Assembly (NCBI GenBank): GCA_022844135.1
Contig: JALHMG010000003.1
Coordinates: 156,060 to 220,059, forward strand
Source of the DNA: Lysobacterales bacterium
GTDB lineage: Bacteria > Pseudomonadota > Gammaproteobacteria > Xanthomonadales > SZUA-5
Direction: 5' to 3'
Length of the DNA: 64,000 bases
A program made the translations under genes and the position numbers. This document shows positions 54,185 to 63,990 of this stretch, one piece after another. Position 1 is the stretch's first letter, and the number at the start of each line of letters is the position of its first letter. Under the pieces are notes generated by a model that did not search any database, was not told the DNA's origin, and saw only the letters and a list, made by a program, of their open reading frames with translations.

Positions 54185-56665
54185 TTATTCGAAGCCGTTC
54201 GCGAACAGGTTGTCGAAGGTGATTTCCCAGATGCCGCGGCCGTGGGTGGCGATGCGCAGCGCCTGGCGGCCTCCGGGGGCGAGCGGGGCCTGGAAGCCCA
54301 TGCCGAACACCGGAACGCGCGGTAACCCAGTGCCGTACGGTTCCCAGGTGGCGCCCGCGTTGAACGAGGCGAAGACACCAATATCAGTGCCGATGTAGAC
54401 GTGATTGTTGTTCGCCGGGTCGATGGCGATGGCGTTGGTGGGCACGTTCGGCACGCCGCTGGCGGAGGCCGTCCAAGTCGGTGTTGCAGCGAGCAAGTTG
54501 CTGGTCTTGAACAGCACTTGCCCGGCGCCGGGGAATCCTGAGAGCGCAACGTAAGCAACGTTGGCATTCGTCGGATCGATGGCAACGCGACCGATAAACC
54601 AATCTGGAATCACGCTGCCGCCGCCAACCGGATCGATCGACACCAGCGGCGCGGTGCCATCGGTGGTGCGGAACAGGCCGCCGTTACGCAAGCCCACAAC
54701 GCGCACATTGTCGTTGCTTGGCGCCACCGCGATGGCGGTGATCGGTTGTCCGGAGGTAATCGGCTCCTGGCTCACTTTGGTGACCGTGGTGCCACCATCG
54801 CCGGAGCGATAGAGCACGTCGGAGCCAAAGTAGATGGTGTTGGGATTGCCAGGGCCACGGGCCATCGGCGCATAGAACAAGATGGCCGTTGCCGAGCACG
54901 TCATACCGTTGGGTATTGATCCGCCAAAACCGCAGCCAAAGAAATCCCAGCCGTTGTCGACCGCATTCGCCACGTTAGTGACGCGTGCGTAACCCATCGC
55001 GTTGGTTTGGTTGAAGTACGTGTGGAACATGCGGACATCGGTGGTATTGGTCGCGTTCTGATCGATCAAAGCGAAGCCGCCGTCGCCGAAATCGACACGG
55101 AACCAGCTCGCGTCCGGACGCAACTGCTGCGTGCCGTTGTCCTGGGTGCCGCCGATCAGGAACTGTCGATCCAGCGGATGCGTGTCCATGCTCTGGAACT
55201 GAGTGGCGCTGAAGGTGCTGTTGTTGAGCACGCTCCAACTGGTGCCGCTATTGGTCGATTTGTAGATGCCACCATCGGTGCCCAGATAAATGGTTGCCGG
55301 TGCACTCGGAGCGACGGCAATGGCGTGAGTGTCGACATGCAAGCCATTCTGCGACGGCGTAAAGGCCGTTCCGCTGGTGCTGCTGAATGCGAACGGCACT
55401 GCCGGCGCACCGCCCAGATACACGCGCGTTGGGTCATTCGGCGCCACGTCGATGGCGATATCGTAGAAGCACTGTGGGGTGCAGAAGTTGTTGTCGATCT
55501 GCTGCGTCCACGTGGCGCCACCGCCGTCGGTGTTGATCAGCACCCGTCCGCCCAGATTTCCGGTGCCCACGTAGACCGTAGGGTTGGGTGCGCCAGCCGC
55601 GTGTTGGATGGCGAGTTCCGCGTTGCTCTCACTGGTTGAAGCGCCGATGTAACTGACGCGCTGAGTGAAGGTGGGCGTCGTCGCCAATGCATCGGTGCTG
55701 ACATGCACACCCGCCAAGGCATTGTTTGTCACCGTCACCGCAGCCACCAGGAAATTCGGATTTTGCGGGCTGATCACGATATCGCGCACGCTGAAATCGC
55801 CACCGCCGGCGAGTCCGGTCAGGCGCGTGAACGTGGGCGATGCGGTGTTCGCGTTGGTCGAGCGGAACACGCCGCGTTGCGGTAGTTCGGCGCCGGGACG
55901 CGACACGCCAAAGCCACCGACGCCCGAAGCGCTCGACACAAAAATCGTGCCCGGCTGGGTCGGATGAACCTGGATTTCGCTGATCGATCGGCCGCTAAAA
56001 ACATCGCCGCCGGTGCCATTCTGGTTGAGCGGGCCAACCAGCGTAGGGCTGGCGCTGGAGGCATTGTCGATGCGATAGACGCCAACGCCGAAAAAGCTGT
56101 CGAGCGAGAAGTTCGCCTCACCGGTACCAACATACACCGTATCCGGGCTCGACGGCGCGATAGCGATCGCCCCAATCGACAGCGACAGCGCCGCGTCCAT
56201 CAACGGCACCCAGGACGTGCCGCCATTGGTGGAGCGATACAACCCGCCGCTCGCGGTACCAACATAAACAATGTTGGCATTGGTGGGATGCACCGCAATG
56301 GAGATCACACGCCCGGACACGGGCGTCACTGTCATCACGGTTTGTCCGTTCGGCGTCGGTGCCGGCCCCAGCTCCCGCCAGGCGCCGCCAGCCAGCGGCG
56401 CACGTGCGATTCGCGCTTCCAGCTCCGCGATCGCCTGCTGGCGCCATTGCGGCGAATACAGCACATCTTTTTCAGAATCGATGCCGCGCTTGAGTGCCGT
56501 TTGTTCGGCACGGCGCAGCATGAAGGTTTCTTTGTCGACGACACCACCCTGGATCAGCGGACCCGGCAGATCTGGTTCGCGATTCCAGTCCTGCCACGCG
56601 GCATAGCCGATGGCGGCCACGCCGATCAATCCCAAACCGAGCAACGCCTTAGAACGCTTCGACAT
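54185..56665 (-). CDS. secreted beta-propeller protein (sortilin/BNR-like repeats)
   Basis: An 826-aa protein with an N-terminal membrane segment (KALLGLGLIGVAAIGYAAW), a helical linker, and many repeats of the type VHPTNANIVYVGTASGGLYRSTNGGTSW (short core YVGTASGGLYRSTNGG), i.e. Asp/BNR-box propeller blades as in VPS10/sortilin-like and xyloglucanase-like proteins. The C-terminus LFANGFE matches a short tail seen on many secreted proteins in this bacterial group. Start at MSKRSK is chosen with GGGGGTAAG upstream. Extracellular glycan or protein binding is likely; no catalytic residues could be assigned. Confidence 0.85.
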   Translation of the reverse strand: MSKRSKALLGLGLIGVAAIGYAAWQDWNREPDLPGPLIQGGVVDKETFMLRRAEQTALKRGIDSEKDVLYSPQWRQQAIAELEARIARAPLAGGAWRELGPAPTPNGQTVMTVTPVSGRVISIAVHPTNANIVYVGTASGGLYRSTNGGTSWVPLMDAALSLSIGAIAIAPSSPDTVYVGTGEANFSLDSFFGVGVYRIDNASSASPTLVGPLNQNGTGGDVFSGRSISEIQVHPTQPGTIFVSSASGVGGFGVSRPGAELPQRGVFRSTNANTASPTFTRLTGLAGGGDFSVRDIVISPQNPNFLVAAVTVTNNALAGVHVSTDALATTPTFTQRVSYIGASTSESNAELAIQHAAGAPNPTVYVGTGNLGGRVLINTDGGGATWTQQIDNNFCTPQCFYDIAIDVAPNDPTRVYLGGAPAVPFAFSSTSGTAFTPSQNGLHVDTHAIAVAPSAPATIYLGTDGGIYKSTNSGTSWSVLNNSTFSATQFQSMDTHPLDRQFLIGGTQDNGTQQLRPDASWFRVDFGDGGFALIDQNATNTTDVRMFHTYFNQTNAMGYARVTNVANAVDNGWDFFGCGFGGSIPNGMTCSATAILFYAPMARGPGNPNTIYFGSDVLYRSGDGGTTVTKVSQEPITSGQPITAIAVAPSNDNVRVVGLRNGGLFRTTDGTAPLVSIDPVGGGSVIPDWFIGRVAIDPTNANVAYVALSGFPGAGQVLFKTSNLLAATPTWTASASGVPNVPTNAIAIDPANNNHVYIGTDIGVFASFNAGATWEPYGTGLPRVPVFGMGFQAPLAPGGRQALRIATHGRGIWEITFDNLFANGFE

Positions 56666-56740
56666 CGACTTACCCCCGCTTACGTGATTTTTGGCGACGC
56701 GATTGTGCGTTCGCACGACAGAAAAAACATGTGCTGTCGG

Positions 56741-58177
56741 TCATCCGATCGATGCCTGGCCAAGGAAGCGCGCGATGCGATCGAGCCAGGCGAGCACTTC
56801 ATCGCCGATCGCATCGTCAACCGCCAGTGCGCGTTCCCGCACTTGCGCTGCAGTGCGTGGGCCATGGTCAAGGCGACGATGTACGAACGTCAACCACAGG
56901 CTGCGTTCGACAACGCTCAGCGTGTCCGGGAAATGCCGTGCGCGGTAGCGGAACCCGAGGTCTTTCAGACGTTGATCGTGGAAGCGTGCAGCCATTTCGG
57001 CCAGCTGATCGGCGGCAGACGCTCGAAAGCGCGTACAGAGTTTGCGGTCATTGTCGCCGATGAATCCATCGTACAACGCGCCATCGACGTCGTTGTCGTC
57101 GAAGCTGCGACTGGCATCGAGCGCGGCGAAAACTGCCTGCGCTTTGCGATCCAGACCGTGACTGCTTTGCACGCTGCGGATGTGCGCCTGGCAGCGTTCG
57201 CTATCGAGTGCGATACGCTCTGTATCGATACCCTTGAGCACCGACAGCGGCGCCAGAAACGGAACCTTGTTGCTGTGCACGAGCTTCAGTCCGACCGGTG
57301 TGCGTGCACCATCGTCCCCGCTTTGCACCAGCATTTCCGCGAGCCGCTCCGGCGATTCGCTCAAAAGCGCCGTCGGATCTTGGTGGCTGTCGTAGACGAT
57401 GACTTTGCCAGCTTGGGTGGGATGAAATGCGAGCGGCACGACTATCGCAAGGCATCCGCGCAATGCGGGGAAGCGCTGCGAGATATGCACCAGGGGCGTT
57501 CGCTTCTGCCAATCCAGCAGCGTCAATACACGCTGCTTGTCGCGCAAGCCCAGTGCGTGCTCCAGCAGTTTCGGTTGCGCGCGCTTGAGCTTGCGCGCCA
57601 ACGCGAGCGTTGCCTGCACATCCGCCAGCGCAGTGTGCGCGTGGCTGTGCTCGATGCTGTTCGCTGGCGCCAACTCGTCCAGGCGAAAGCTCGGCGCGCC
57701 GTCCTCGCGCCTGGGCCAGACCAGCCCCTCTGGTCGCAGCGCAAACGCGGCGCGCATCACGTCGATGAGGTCGAACCGCGAATTGCCGTTTTGCCACTCG
57801 CGGGCGTACGGATCGTAGAAGTTTCGCCAGAACAAATGGCGCGTCAGCTCATCGTCGAAGCGCAAGCTGTTGTAGCCCACGACGCAGGTCGCAGCTTCGC
57901 TCATCTCGCCGAAAATGCGCGCGGCGAATGCGTGCTCGGGCACGCCCGTTTCGAGCGCTGCGATTGGCCCTATTCCGGTGATACGACAGGCATCCGGGTC
58001 CGGCAGGTAATCGATGGTCGGCTGGCAGCGCAGCAGGATCGGCTCGCCCACTGGCTGGAAATCGCCATCGGTCCTGAGCGCGGCGAACTCCGCAGGACGA
58101 TCGCGTTTGGGATCGACGCCGAAGGTTTCGTAATCGTGCCAGAGGAAAGTCGGTTGCGGGTTTGTCGGCGGGCGGAT
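56741..58177 (-). CDS. sbcB: exodeoxyribonuclease I, non-canonical start
   Basis: A DEDDh 3'-5' exonuclease of mismatch repair and recombination. The first GTG in frame (58051) would cut off the catalytic motif: upstream of it the frame reads FLWHDYETFGVDPKRDRPAEF, holding the D-x-E residues. Downstream: YNSLRFDDELTRHLFWRNFYDPY, HTALADVQATLALA and NYRARNFP-like FRYRARHFPDTL. Between the preceding stop (58330) and the motif there is no ATG, GTG or TTG in this frame. A GAGGA Shine-Dalgarno (58189-58185) stands seven bases before an ATC at 58177; starting there gives 478 aa, close to the 475 of E. coli. The start or an error at that codon needs resolving. Confidence 0.85.
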   Translation of the reverse strand: MRPPTNPQPTFLWHDYETFGVDPKRDRPAEFAALRTDGDFQPVGEPILLRCQPTIDYLPDPDACRITGIGPIAALETGVPEHAFAARIFGEMSEAATCVVGYNSLRFDDELTRHLFWRNFYDPYAREWQNGNSRFDLIDVMRAAFALRPEGLVWPRREDGAPSFRLDELAPANSIEHSHAHTALADVQATLALARKLKRAQPKLLEHALGLRDKQRVLTLLDWQKRTPLVHISQRFPALRGCLAIVVPLAFHPTQAGKVIVYDSHQDPTALLSESPERLAEMLVQSGDDGARTPVGLKLVHSNKVPFLAPLSVLKGIDTERIALDSERCQAHIRSVQSSHGLDRKAQAVFAALDASRSFDDNDVDGALYDGFIGDNDRKLCTRFRASAADQLAEMAARFHDQRLKDLGFRYRARHFPDTLSVVERSLWLTFVHRRLDHGPRTAAQVRERALAVDDAIGDEVLAWLDRIARFLGQASIG

Positions 58178-58327
58178 GATGTGTTCCTCGAATGGGATGC
58201 CTTGAGCAATTGGAATGATTGAAGCTTGAGGGCGCTCGGCAGGGCCGCGATTCGTGGCTCCCGGCTGGCATCGACGGGCGCCGGCCGGCGCGATGAATCG
58301 TCCCCTGCAAATCCGTTCGGTGAACGA

Positions 58328-60886
58328 TTACGCCACCAGCAGCTCACGCACTGGCAGGTGCGCGACAGCGTGATTCAACGAATCCATCGGCCGACTGATG
58401 TAATAGCCCTGCACGAAGTCGACGCCGCAGGCCTTCAGTGCCGCCAGAACATCGGGGCGATCGACGTATTCGGCGACGGTGCGCTTGCCCACCGAGTGCG
58501 CGATGTCGTTGATCGCGGCAATCACGGCGCGGTCGACCGGATCGTCGAGCAAGCCTTGGATGAAAGAACCGTCGATCTTCAGGAAGTCCACATCGAGATG
58601 CTTCAAATGACTGAACGATGAGAAGCCGCAGCCGAAATCGTCGAGCGCGAACCGACAACCTTGCGCGCGCAGCATCGCGATCAGTTCGCGCGCAGCGTCG
58701 AGGTTGGTGACGGCTTTGGTTTCGGTGATCTCGAAAGTGATGAGCATGGGATCGACATCGAACTCGACGAGCTTGTCGAGCACATAACGACCGATGCCGT
58801 TGGCGCCGAGCGATTGCGCCGACAGGTTGATCGACAATCCGAGCCGATGGCTGGGATGCTCTATTTGCTGCTGGCGCAGCGCCTTGAGCGCGTGGTGCAG
58901 AACCCATTTGTCGATATCGAGCATCATGTTGTAGCGCTCGGCAGTCGGCAAAAATGCGTCGGGCGCCACCAGTGCGCCACTTTGCGAGCGCATGCGCAGC
59001 AATACTTCATAGTAAACGCGACGATGCGCATGCTGGTTCAGATGCGCCTCCCAGATTGCGCCCTCGGCGCTCGGCAGATGCGCAAGGTCGATGTCGGCGA
59101 TCGGCAAAATCGGCTGGAAACAGAGCACAAACAAATCGTCGCGGATCGCTTCTTCGAGCCGTACCGACCAATTCAGTTCGATATCCATCGACGCGCGCTG
59201 ATCGCTGTCGTAGGAATACACGTGAACCTGATTGCGGCCTTTGTTCTTTGCGATGTGGCAAGCGATATCGGCATTCGCCATCGCGTCCGATGGCGACAGC
59301 ACATTCCGATCCAGACGCGCCACGCCGATGCTGGCCGAGAGCCGATAGTGCTGATCGCCATAAGAGAACAATTCGCCCGCCAGTGAACGGCGAAACTCGT
59401 CGCCGACTTGCGCCGGGTCCAGCGCCTGGGCGTTGCGCACGATCAACGCATACTCATCGCCACCCATTCGCGCGATCGTATCGCTGCCGCGCAATCGATT
59501 CTTCAAACGATGCGAAGCCTCGACGAGCAACTGATCGCCGGCCGCGTGGCCCAGTGTGTCGTTGATGTATTTGAAGCGGTCGACATCGATGAAAAGCAGC
59601 AGCGACACCTGATCGGAGCGCCGCAAGCGTGCCACTTCCTGTGCCAGGGCCTGCTCGAAATGAGCGCGATTGTGCAACTTGGTGAGCGCATCGTGGCTCG
59701 CCTGCCAGCGCAGTTCCTCCTCCAGAAGCCGGCGTTGCGACACATCGCGAAAGGCGACCACCGAGCCTTCGCGTTTGCCGTCGATATCGAGCGGATAGAC
59801 CGTACATTCCACCGGCACCGCCTTGCCGGACTCATGCCAGAACACCGTTTGCCAGGCGCTGACTTGATTGCCGCCGACGTAGCACTGGCTGAGAAAACAC
59901 GCCGCAGGCGGAATCCGTGTGCGGTCTTCGAATGCGTAATGGAATCGCTCGGCTGCCGATTGCCCTTTGAACTCGACGTCGTGCGCGTAACCCAGGATGT
60001 CGAGCGCAGCCGGATTGATGAATTGGATGCGCCCGGCGGGATCGACGCCGTACACGCCCTCGCCCACCGAGTTCAAGATACCGTGCAGTCGACGCCGCTC
60101 GTTGTCGATGGCCTGCCTGTCGAGCACGGTCCGCGACAGCGAACGCATACGCGCCAGGAACAACTCCCGCGCCTCGCTCTTGAACATGCATTCCACGGCA
60201 CCGGCGCTCAGCGATTCGGTAATCACCCGATCCGAATAGGTGCCCGTGATCACCGCCGCGAGAATGCCCGCCGTCTTGGGATTGTCGCGCAGCTGGCGAA
60301 CCAGCACCGCGCCGGAATTGCCGGGCATGAAATAGTCGACGATGGCGATTTCGTAGTCGTGATCGAGCGCGCGGGCCAACCCTTCCTCGGCGCTGTTGGC
60401 TGTATCGACCTGAAATCCTTCGGCAGCCAGCAAGCGTTTGAAGGCAATGCGTACCGTCGGCGAATCGTCCACGAACAGCACCCGCAGCGCATTGCCGCTG
60501 GCAGCTTCCGACGCCGGCTTGGCGCTGGGATGAATCAGTTTGTGCAAAGCTTCCGGCGCGTCGGAATAGTCCGACCACAACAGCAGCGCCGTGTGCTGGC
60601 GTTTCATCAGCCAGTTCACGGCGCCGGCATCGGTCGAATCGGCCATCACGAGCACGGGCAGATGTGCGTAATCGCGCGAGCGCAGCAGCGCGAAAATCTC
60701 ATCGGCGCGATGGTCCGAATACTCCGGCCAACTCACAATCAGCGCCGCAGCATGCTCCGCGCCGATAGCGACCAGGCCATCGCCATAGTTGGAGACGACG
60801 CGGACCTCGAAGGATTTCTGCGCCAACATGCCCGACAACGCACGCCGCCGCGTTGCCGAAGCCTCGATTAACAGGACGCGATCCAT
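58328..60886 (-). CDS. REC-like - REC - PAS - GGDEF - EAL regulator
   Basis: An 852-aa cytoplasmic protein. Residues 1-115: receiver-like fold lacking the acceptor Asp (LIVSWPEYSD where a D is expected). About 133-255: true receiver, LRVLFVDDSPTVR and IAIVDYFMPGNSG with phospho-Asp. About 262-390: PAS with C-terminal extension. About 400-560: GGDEF with MGGDEYALIV. About 590-845: EAL domain with EVL in place of EAL, DDFGCGFSSFSHL and LKIDGSFIQGL. Both c-di-GMP domains look largely intact, so net activity cannot be predicted. No adjacent histidine kinase. Confidence 0.93.
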   Translation of the reverse strand: MDRVLLIEASATRRRALSGMLAQKSFEVRVVSNYGDGLVAIGAEHAAALIVSWPEYSDHRADEIFALLRSRDYAHLPVLVMADSTDAGAVNWLMKRQHTALLLWSDYSDAPEALHKLIHPSAKPASEAASGNALRVLFVDDSPTVRIAFKRLLAAEGFQVDTANSAEEGLARALDHDYEIAIVDYFMPGNSGAVLVRQLRDNPKTAGILAAVITGTYSDRVITESLSAGAVECMFKSEARELFLARMRSLSRTVLDRQAIDNERRRLHGILNSVGEGVYGVDPAGRIQFINPAALDILGYAHDVEFKGQSAAERFHYAFEDRTRIPPAACFLSQCYVGGNQVSAWQTVFWHESGKAVPVECTVYPLDIDGKREGSVVAFRDVSQRRLLEEELRWQASHDALTKLHNRAHFEQALAQEVARLRRSDQVSLLLFIDVDRFKYINDTLGHAAGDQLLVEASHRLKNRLRGSDTIARMGGDEYALIVRNAQALDPAQVGDEFRRSLAGELFSYGDQHYRLSASIGVARLDRNVLSPSDAMANADIACHIAKNKGRNQVHVYSYDSDQRASMDIELNWSVRLEEAIRDDLFVLCFQPILPIADIDLAHLPSAEGAIWEAHLNQHAHRRVYYEVLLRMRSQSGALVAPDAFLPTAERYNMMLDIDKWVLHHALKALRQQQIEHPSHRLGLSINLSAQSLGANGIGRYVLDKLVEFDVDPMLITFEITETKAVTNLDAARELIAMLRAQGCRFALDDFGCGFSSFSHLKHLDVDFLKIDGSFIQGLLDDPVDRAVIAAINDIAHSVGKRTVAEYVDRPDVLAALKACGVDFVQGYYISRPMDSLNHAVAHLPVRELLVA

Positions 60887-61093
60887 GCTTTGCGACCCCT
60901 TTCACGCAAGAGGCGAAGCGTACCGGCAAATCGCGCGCGGGTGAAGCGTCGCTGCGTGGTCGCCATGGTTCGCTGCGGCTCTTGGGCTCGGCTCCCTTCG
61001 GATCAGTCCCGCGCGCCATCGCCTCCGGGCGTGAGGGAGTTCGTCGCTGTTTTGCGATTAGCGATTCGAACCTCTCTTCGAGCGAGTTGCGAA

Positions 61094-63886
61094 ATGAATC
61101 GAATCACCCTGCGTTGTTGGCTATGCGCCATCGCCGCGCTGCACGGAACGAAACAACTGGCGGCCGCGCCCGGCGATCTCGATTGCGGCTTCGGGACCGG
61201 TGGCGTGCTCACGGCGGACTTAGGCGCTACCGAAGCGGCGTACGATGCGGAGCTGACCAGCAACGGCGCGGTCTTAATCTTGAACTCTGACCTGCGGGTC
61301 ACACGAATCACCAGCGGCGGCGCGATCGATACCAGCTTCGGCACCGGCGGAAGCGTAACCCCGTCGATTCCCAACGCGGTTGGCGCCTTCGATCTGGCAG
61401 TAGACAGCCAGGGCCGCATCGTGATCGCCGGTCGCCGGACCGATGGCGATGATGAGATTTTTGTTGCGCGCCTGACGCCGGCCGGCGTTTTGGACGCCAG
61501 CTTTGGCGGTGGCGATGGCTGGATCGGTTTTGAATGGTCGGCAGACACCGCAACCACGGGCATCGAACGCGTTGGCGAAGTGTTGATCGCCAGCGGCGAT
61601 CGTCCGGTCGTGGTCGGGTCTTACGATCCCAACGGCAATATTTTCAATCCCAGCAACGCCAATATCGCGGTCGCGCGTTTGACCGATGCAGGCGTGCTCG
61701 ATCCTGGTTTTGGCAATGGCGGTATCGGCATCGCCAGCTCAGCGGGATTGGTCGACGACGACGCGCGCGGCGGTGCGATCGATGCCAATGGGCGCATTCT
61801 GACTATCGGGGCGTTCACACCTTCAAGCGGTCCGCGCAACACCATCGTCACCCGCTGGAATACCAACGGCGCACTCGACGGCACCTTTGCCAGCGGAGGC
61901 ATCGCGATCATCGACGGCTCGGCGGCCGGTACCGACGATTTCGGCATCTCGATGACCATCGATGGCGCCAATCGGCCGGTGCTGCTGTCGCAAGGAACGG
62001 ACGATCCGATACTGATGCGCCTGACCACCGCTGGATCGCTGGACCCGACCTTCGACACCGACGGCATCGTGCAACGCAGCTTCCTGGGTGGCCAGGATGT
62101 GGTCGAGCGTGTATTGGTGCAGAGCGATGGTCGCATCCTGGTGACCGGGTGGCCGGTGGTCGGCTTCACGTTCCGCTTCGCCAGCATGCGTTTCCAGGAC
62201 AACGGGCAACTGGACACCACCTGGGGCGGGACCGGTGTGGTGACGACGATTGTGGGCGGCAATATGCGCGCTTATTCCGCGCTGCTCACCACCAACGGCC
62301 GGCTGCTCATGGCCGGCGGTTTGAACAACGACACGCAGATTGTGCTGGCGCGCTACCTGACGGATGGCACCACCTTGCTGACGCCGACGATGAGCTTCAG
62401 CGGTCAGTCGCCGAACCCATCGTTGCGCACGGATCCCGCAACCTTCTCGCTTTTGGTGACGGCATCGGGCGTGACGCCGGCGGGTTCCGTTCAAATCAGC
62501 GATGGCGTCGATAGCTGCACGGCGGTGCTGTCGAGCGTTACCCCTGGCAGCGCCACCGGCAGCTGTGCGATTGCCTTTACCACCGCCGGCACGCGCAACG
62601 TGACCGCCAGTTACGATGGCGGCGGTGTGGTCTGTCGCGCCAGCGCGGCCACGCAGCAATTCGTCCGTTTTCGGGTGACGCCCACCGCCGGCGCCGGAGG
62701 CACGATCAGCCCGAGCACCGTGCAGGGCGTAGCGCCGGGCGGCACGACATCCTTCACGCTGGCGCCCAACGCATCGCATGTGATTCGCGATGTCAGCGGC
62801 TGCGGTGGCGCTCGACAAGGATCGACCTACACCACCGGCCCGATTTCCGCAGATTGCACCGTCGCCGCTACGTTCAACGCCATCCCGCAGGCGCAGGCCG
62901 GTGTGCTGACGGTACTGGAGGACAGCAGCGCCAACGCCGGACAGCTCGCAGCGATCGACGATGGCGATCCCTTGACCTTCAGCATCGTCACGCCGCCATC
63001 CCGCGGCGCTATCGGTCTCAATCCAATCACGGGCGCATACACCTACACACCGGGTCCGGATGCCAACGGCAACGACAGCTTCCAGTTCAGCGCCAGCGAT
63101 GGCACCAGTGCCTCGACGGCCACCGTCTCCGTCACCATCACTGCGGTCAACGATGCGCCCACGGTGACCGGCGCCAGCAACATCGTGTTGCCTGCAGGCA
63201 GCAGCGGCGCACAGAGCGCCGCTGGCTTTGCCGGCTTCGACGCCGGCCCTGCGGATGAAGACGCCACCCAGACCATCGCCGATTTTCTGATCGGGCCGAT
63301 CAGCGATCCGTCCGGCGTGCTCGTCGCCGGTTCATTGGACGTCGCGAACAACGGCACGTTGAGCTACACGCTCACCGGCAACCCCGGCCAGGCGACGATC
63401 TCGCTGCGCGTGCGCGACAGCGGCGGGACGAGCAACGGCGGTGTGGATGTGTCGGCCACCGTCAACTTCACCATCGAACGGGCTGGCGCCGCCGGCAGCG
63501 ACGTCAGCGTGACACTGGTGGACTCGCCGGATCCGGTCTCGATCGGCGCACAGTTGACATACGTGGCCACGCTGTCGAGCAACGGCCCCGGCGCCGCCGA
63601 CAACGCCCAGATCAGTTTCCCGATACCGGCTCCGACCACGCTGGTGTCGGCCAGCGCCAGCGCAGGCGGGAGTTGCACTGGAAACCCGGTGGTCTGCACC
63701 TGGCCCGGCAGCACCTCGCCAGGCGCCACGCGCAGCGCCACGATCATTGTGTCTGTGCCGTTGAGCGCCAGCGGTTCGATCACGGCCACGGCGACCGTCA
63801 ACGCCAGTAACGATGGCAACGCATCCAACAACAGCGCCACCGCCAGCACCGTCGTCTTGCGTCGGCGCATAGTGCCTGGGCCCTAG
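61094..63886 (+). CDS. large secreted protein: delta-60 repeats plus Ig-like/cadherin-like domains
   Basis: A 930-aa protein with signal peptide (CWLCAIAALHGTKQLAAA). Residues about 25-440: delta-60-type beta-propeller repeats, recognised by LDxxFGxGG patterns (LDCGFGTGG, IDTSFGTGG, LDASFGGGDG, LDPGFGNGG, LDPTFDTDG) alternating with GRIVIAGRR-like strands. Then an Ig-like Big_3-type domain (SVQISDGVDSCTAVLSS), a divergent repeat with STVQGVAPGGTT, cadherin-like VTITAVNDAPTV (DUF/VCBS type) and a final DUF11 domain (SVTLVDSPDPVSIGAQLTY). No sorting signal at the end (VLRRRIVPGP). Role: surface or extracellular structure, inferred. ATG chosen at the signal peptide. Confidence 0.85.
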   Translation: MNRITLRCWLCAIAALHGTKQLAAAPGDLDCGFGTGGVLTADLGATEAAYDAELTSNGAVLILNSDLRVTRITSGGAIDTSFGTGGSVTPSIPNAVGAFDLAVDSQGRIVIAGRRTDGDDEIFVARLTPAGVLDASFGGGDGWIGFEWSADTATTGIERVGEVLIASGDRPVVVGSYDPNGNIFNPSNANIAVARLTDAGVLDPGFGNGGIGIASSAGLVDDDARGGAIDANGRILTIGAFTPSSGPRNTIVTRWNTNGALDGTFASGGIAIIDGSAAGTDDFGISMTIDGANRPVLLSQGTDDPILMRLTTAGSLDPTFDTDGIVQRSFLGGQDVVERVLVQSDGRILVTGWPVVGFTFRFASMRFQDNGQLDTTWGGTGVVTTIVGGNMRAYSALLTTNGRLLMAGGLNNDTQIVLARYLTDGTTLLTPTMSFSGQSPNPSLRTDPATFSLLVTASGVTPAGSVQISDGVDSCTAVLSSVTPGSATGSCAIAFTTAGTRNVTASYDGGGVVCRASAATQQFVRFRVTPTAGAGGTISPSTVQGVAPGGTTSFTLAPNASHVIRDVSGCGGARQGSTYTTGPISADCTVAATFNAIPQAQAGVLTVLEDSSANAGQLAAIDDGDPLTFSIVTPPSRGAIGLNPITGAYTYTPGPDANGNDSFQFSASDGTSASTATVSVTITAVNDAPTVTGASNIVLPAGSSGAQSAAGFAGFDAGPADEDATQTIADFLIGPISDPSGVLVAGSLDVANNGTLSYTLTGNPGQATISLRVRDSGGTSNGGVDVSATVNFTIERAGAAGSDVSVTLVDSPDPVSIGAQLTYVATLSSNGPGAADNAQISFPIPAPTTLVSASASAGGSCTGNPVVCTWPGSTSPGATRSATIIVSVPLSASGSITATATVNASNDGNASNNSATASTVVLRRRIVPGP

Positions 63887-63894
63887 CACGATGT

Positions 63895-63990
63895 TGAGAA
63901 ACGCACTTCCTGTGCGTTTCTCAAGTCGCGAGTCCGGCGCATGTCCGGACTCGCTCTCCATTGATCAAACACTTACGTGCTTGATCAATG
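63895..63990. repeat. three successive perfect hairpins at the window end
   Basis: TGAGAAACGCAC/GTGCGTTTCTCA with five-base loop (63895-63923); CGAGTCCGG/CCGGACTCG with seven-base loop (63929-63953); CATTGATCAA/TTGATCAATG with a twelve-base middle that itself pairs CAC with GTG (63959-63990). None shares sequence with another. They follow the secreted protein gene by 9 bases; the first may act as its terminator. Confidence 0.8.

Noticed and set aside
55964..58222. 752-codon plus-strand frame
   Set aside because: It lies antisense to the beta-propeller and exonuclease genes and shows shadow composition.
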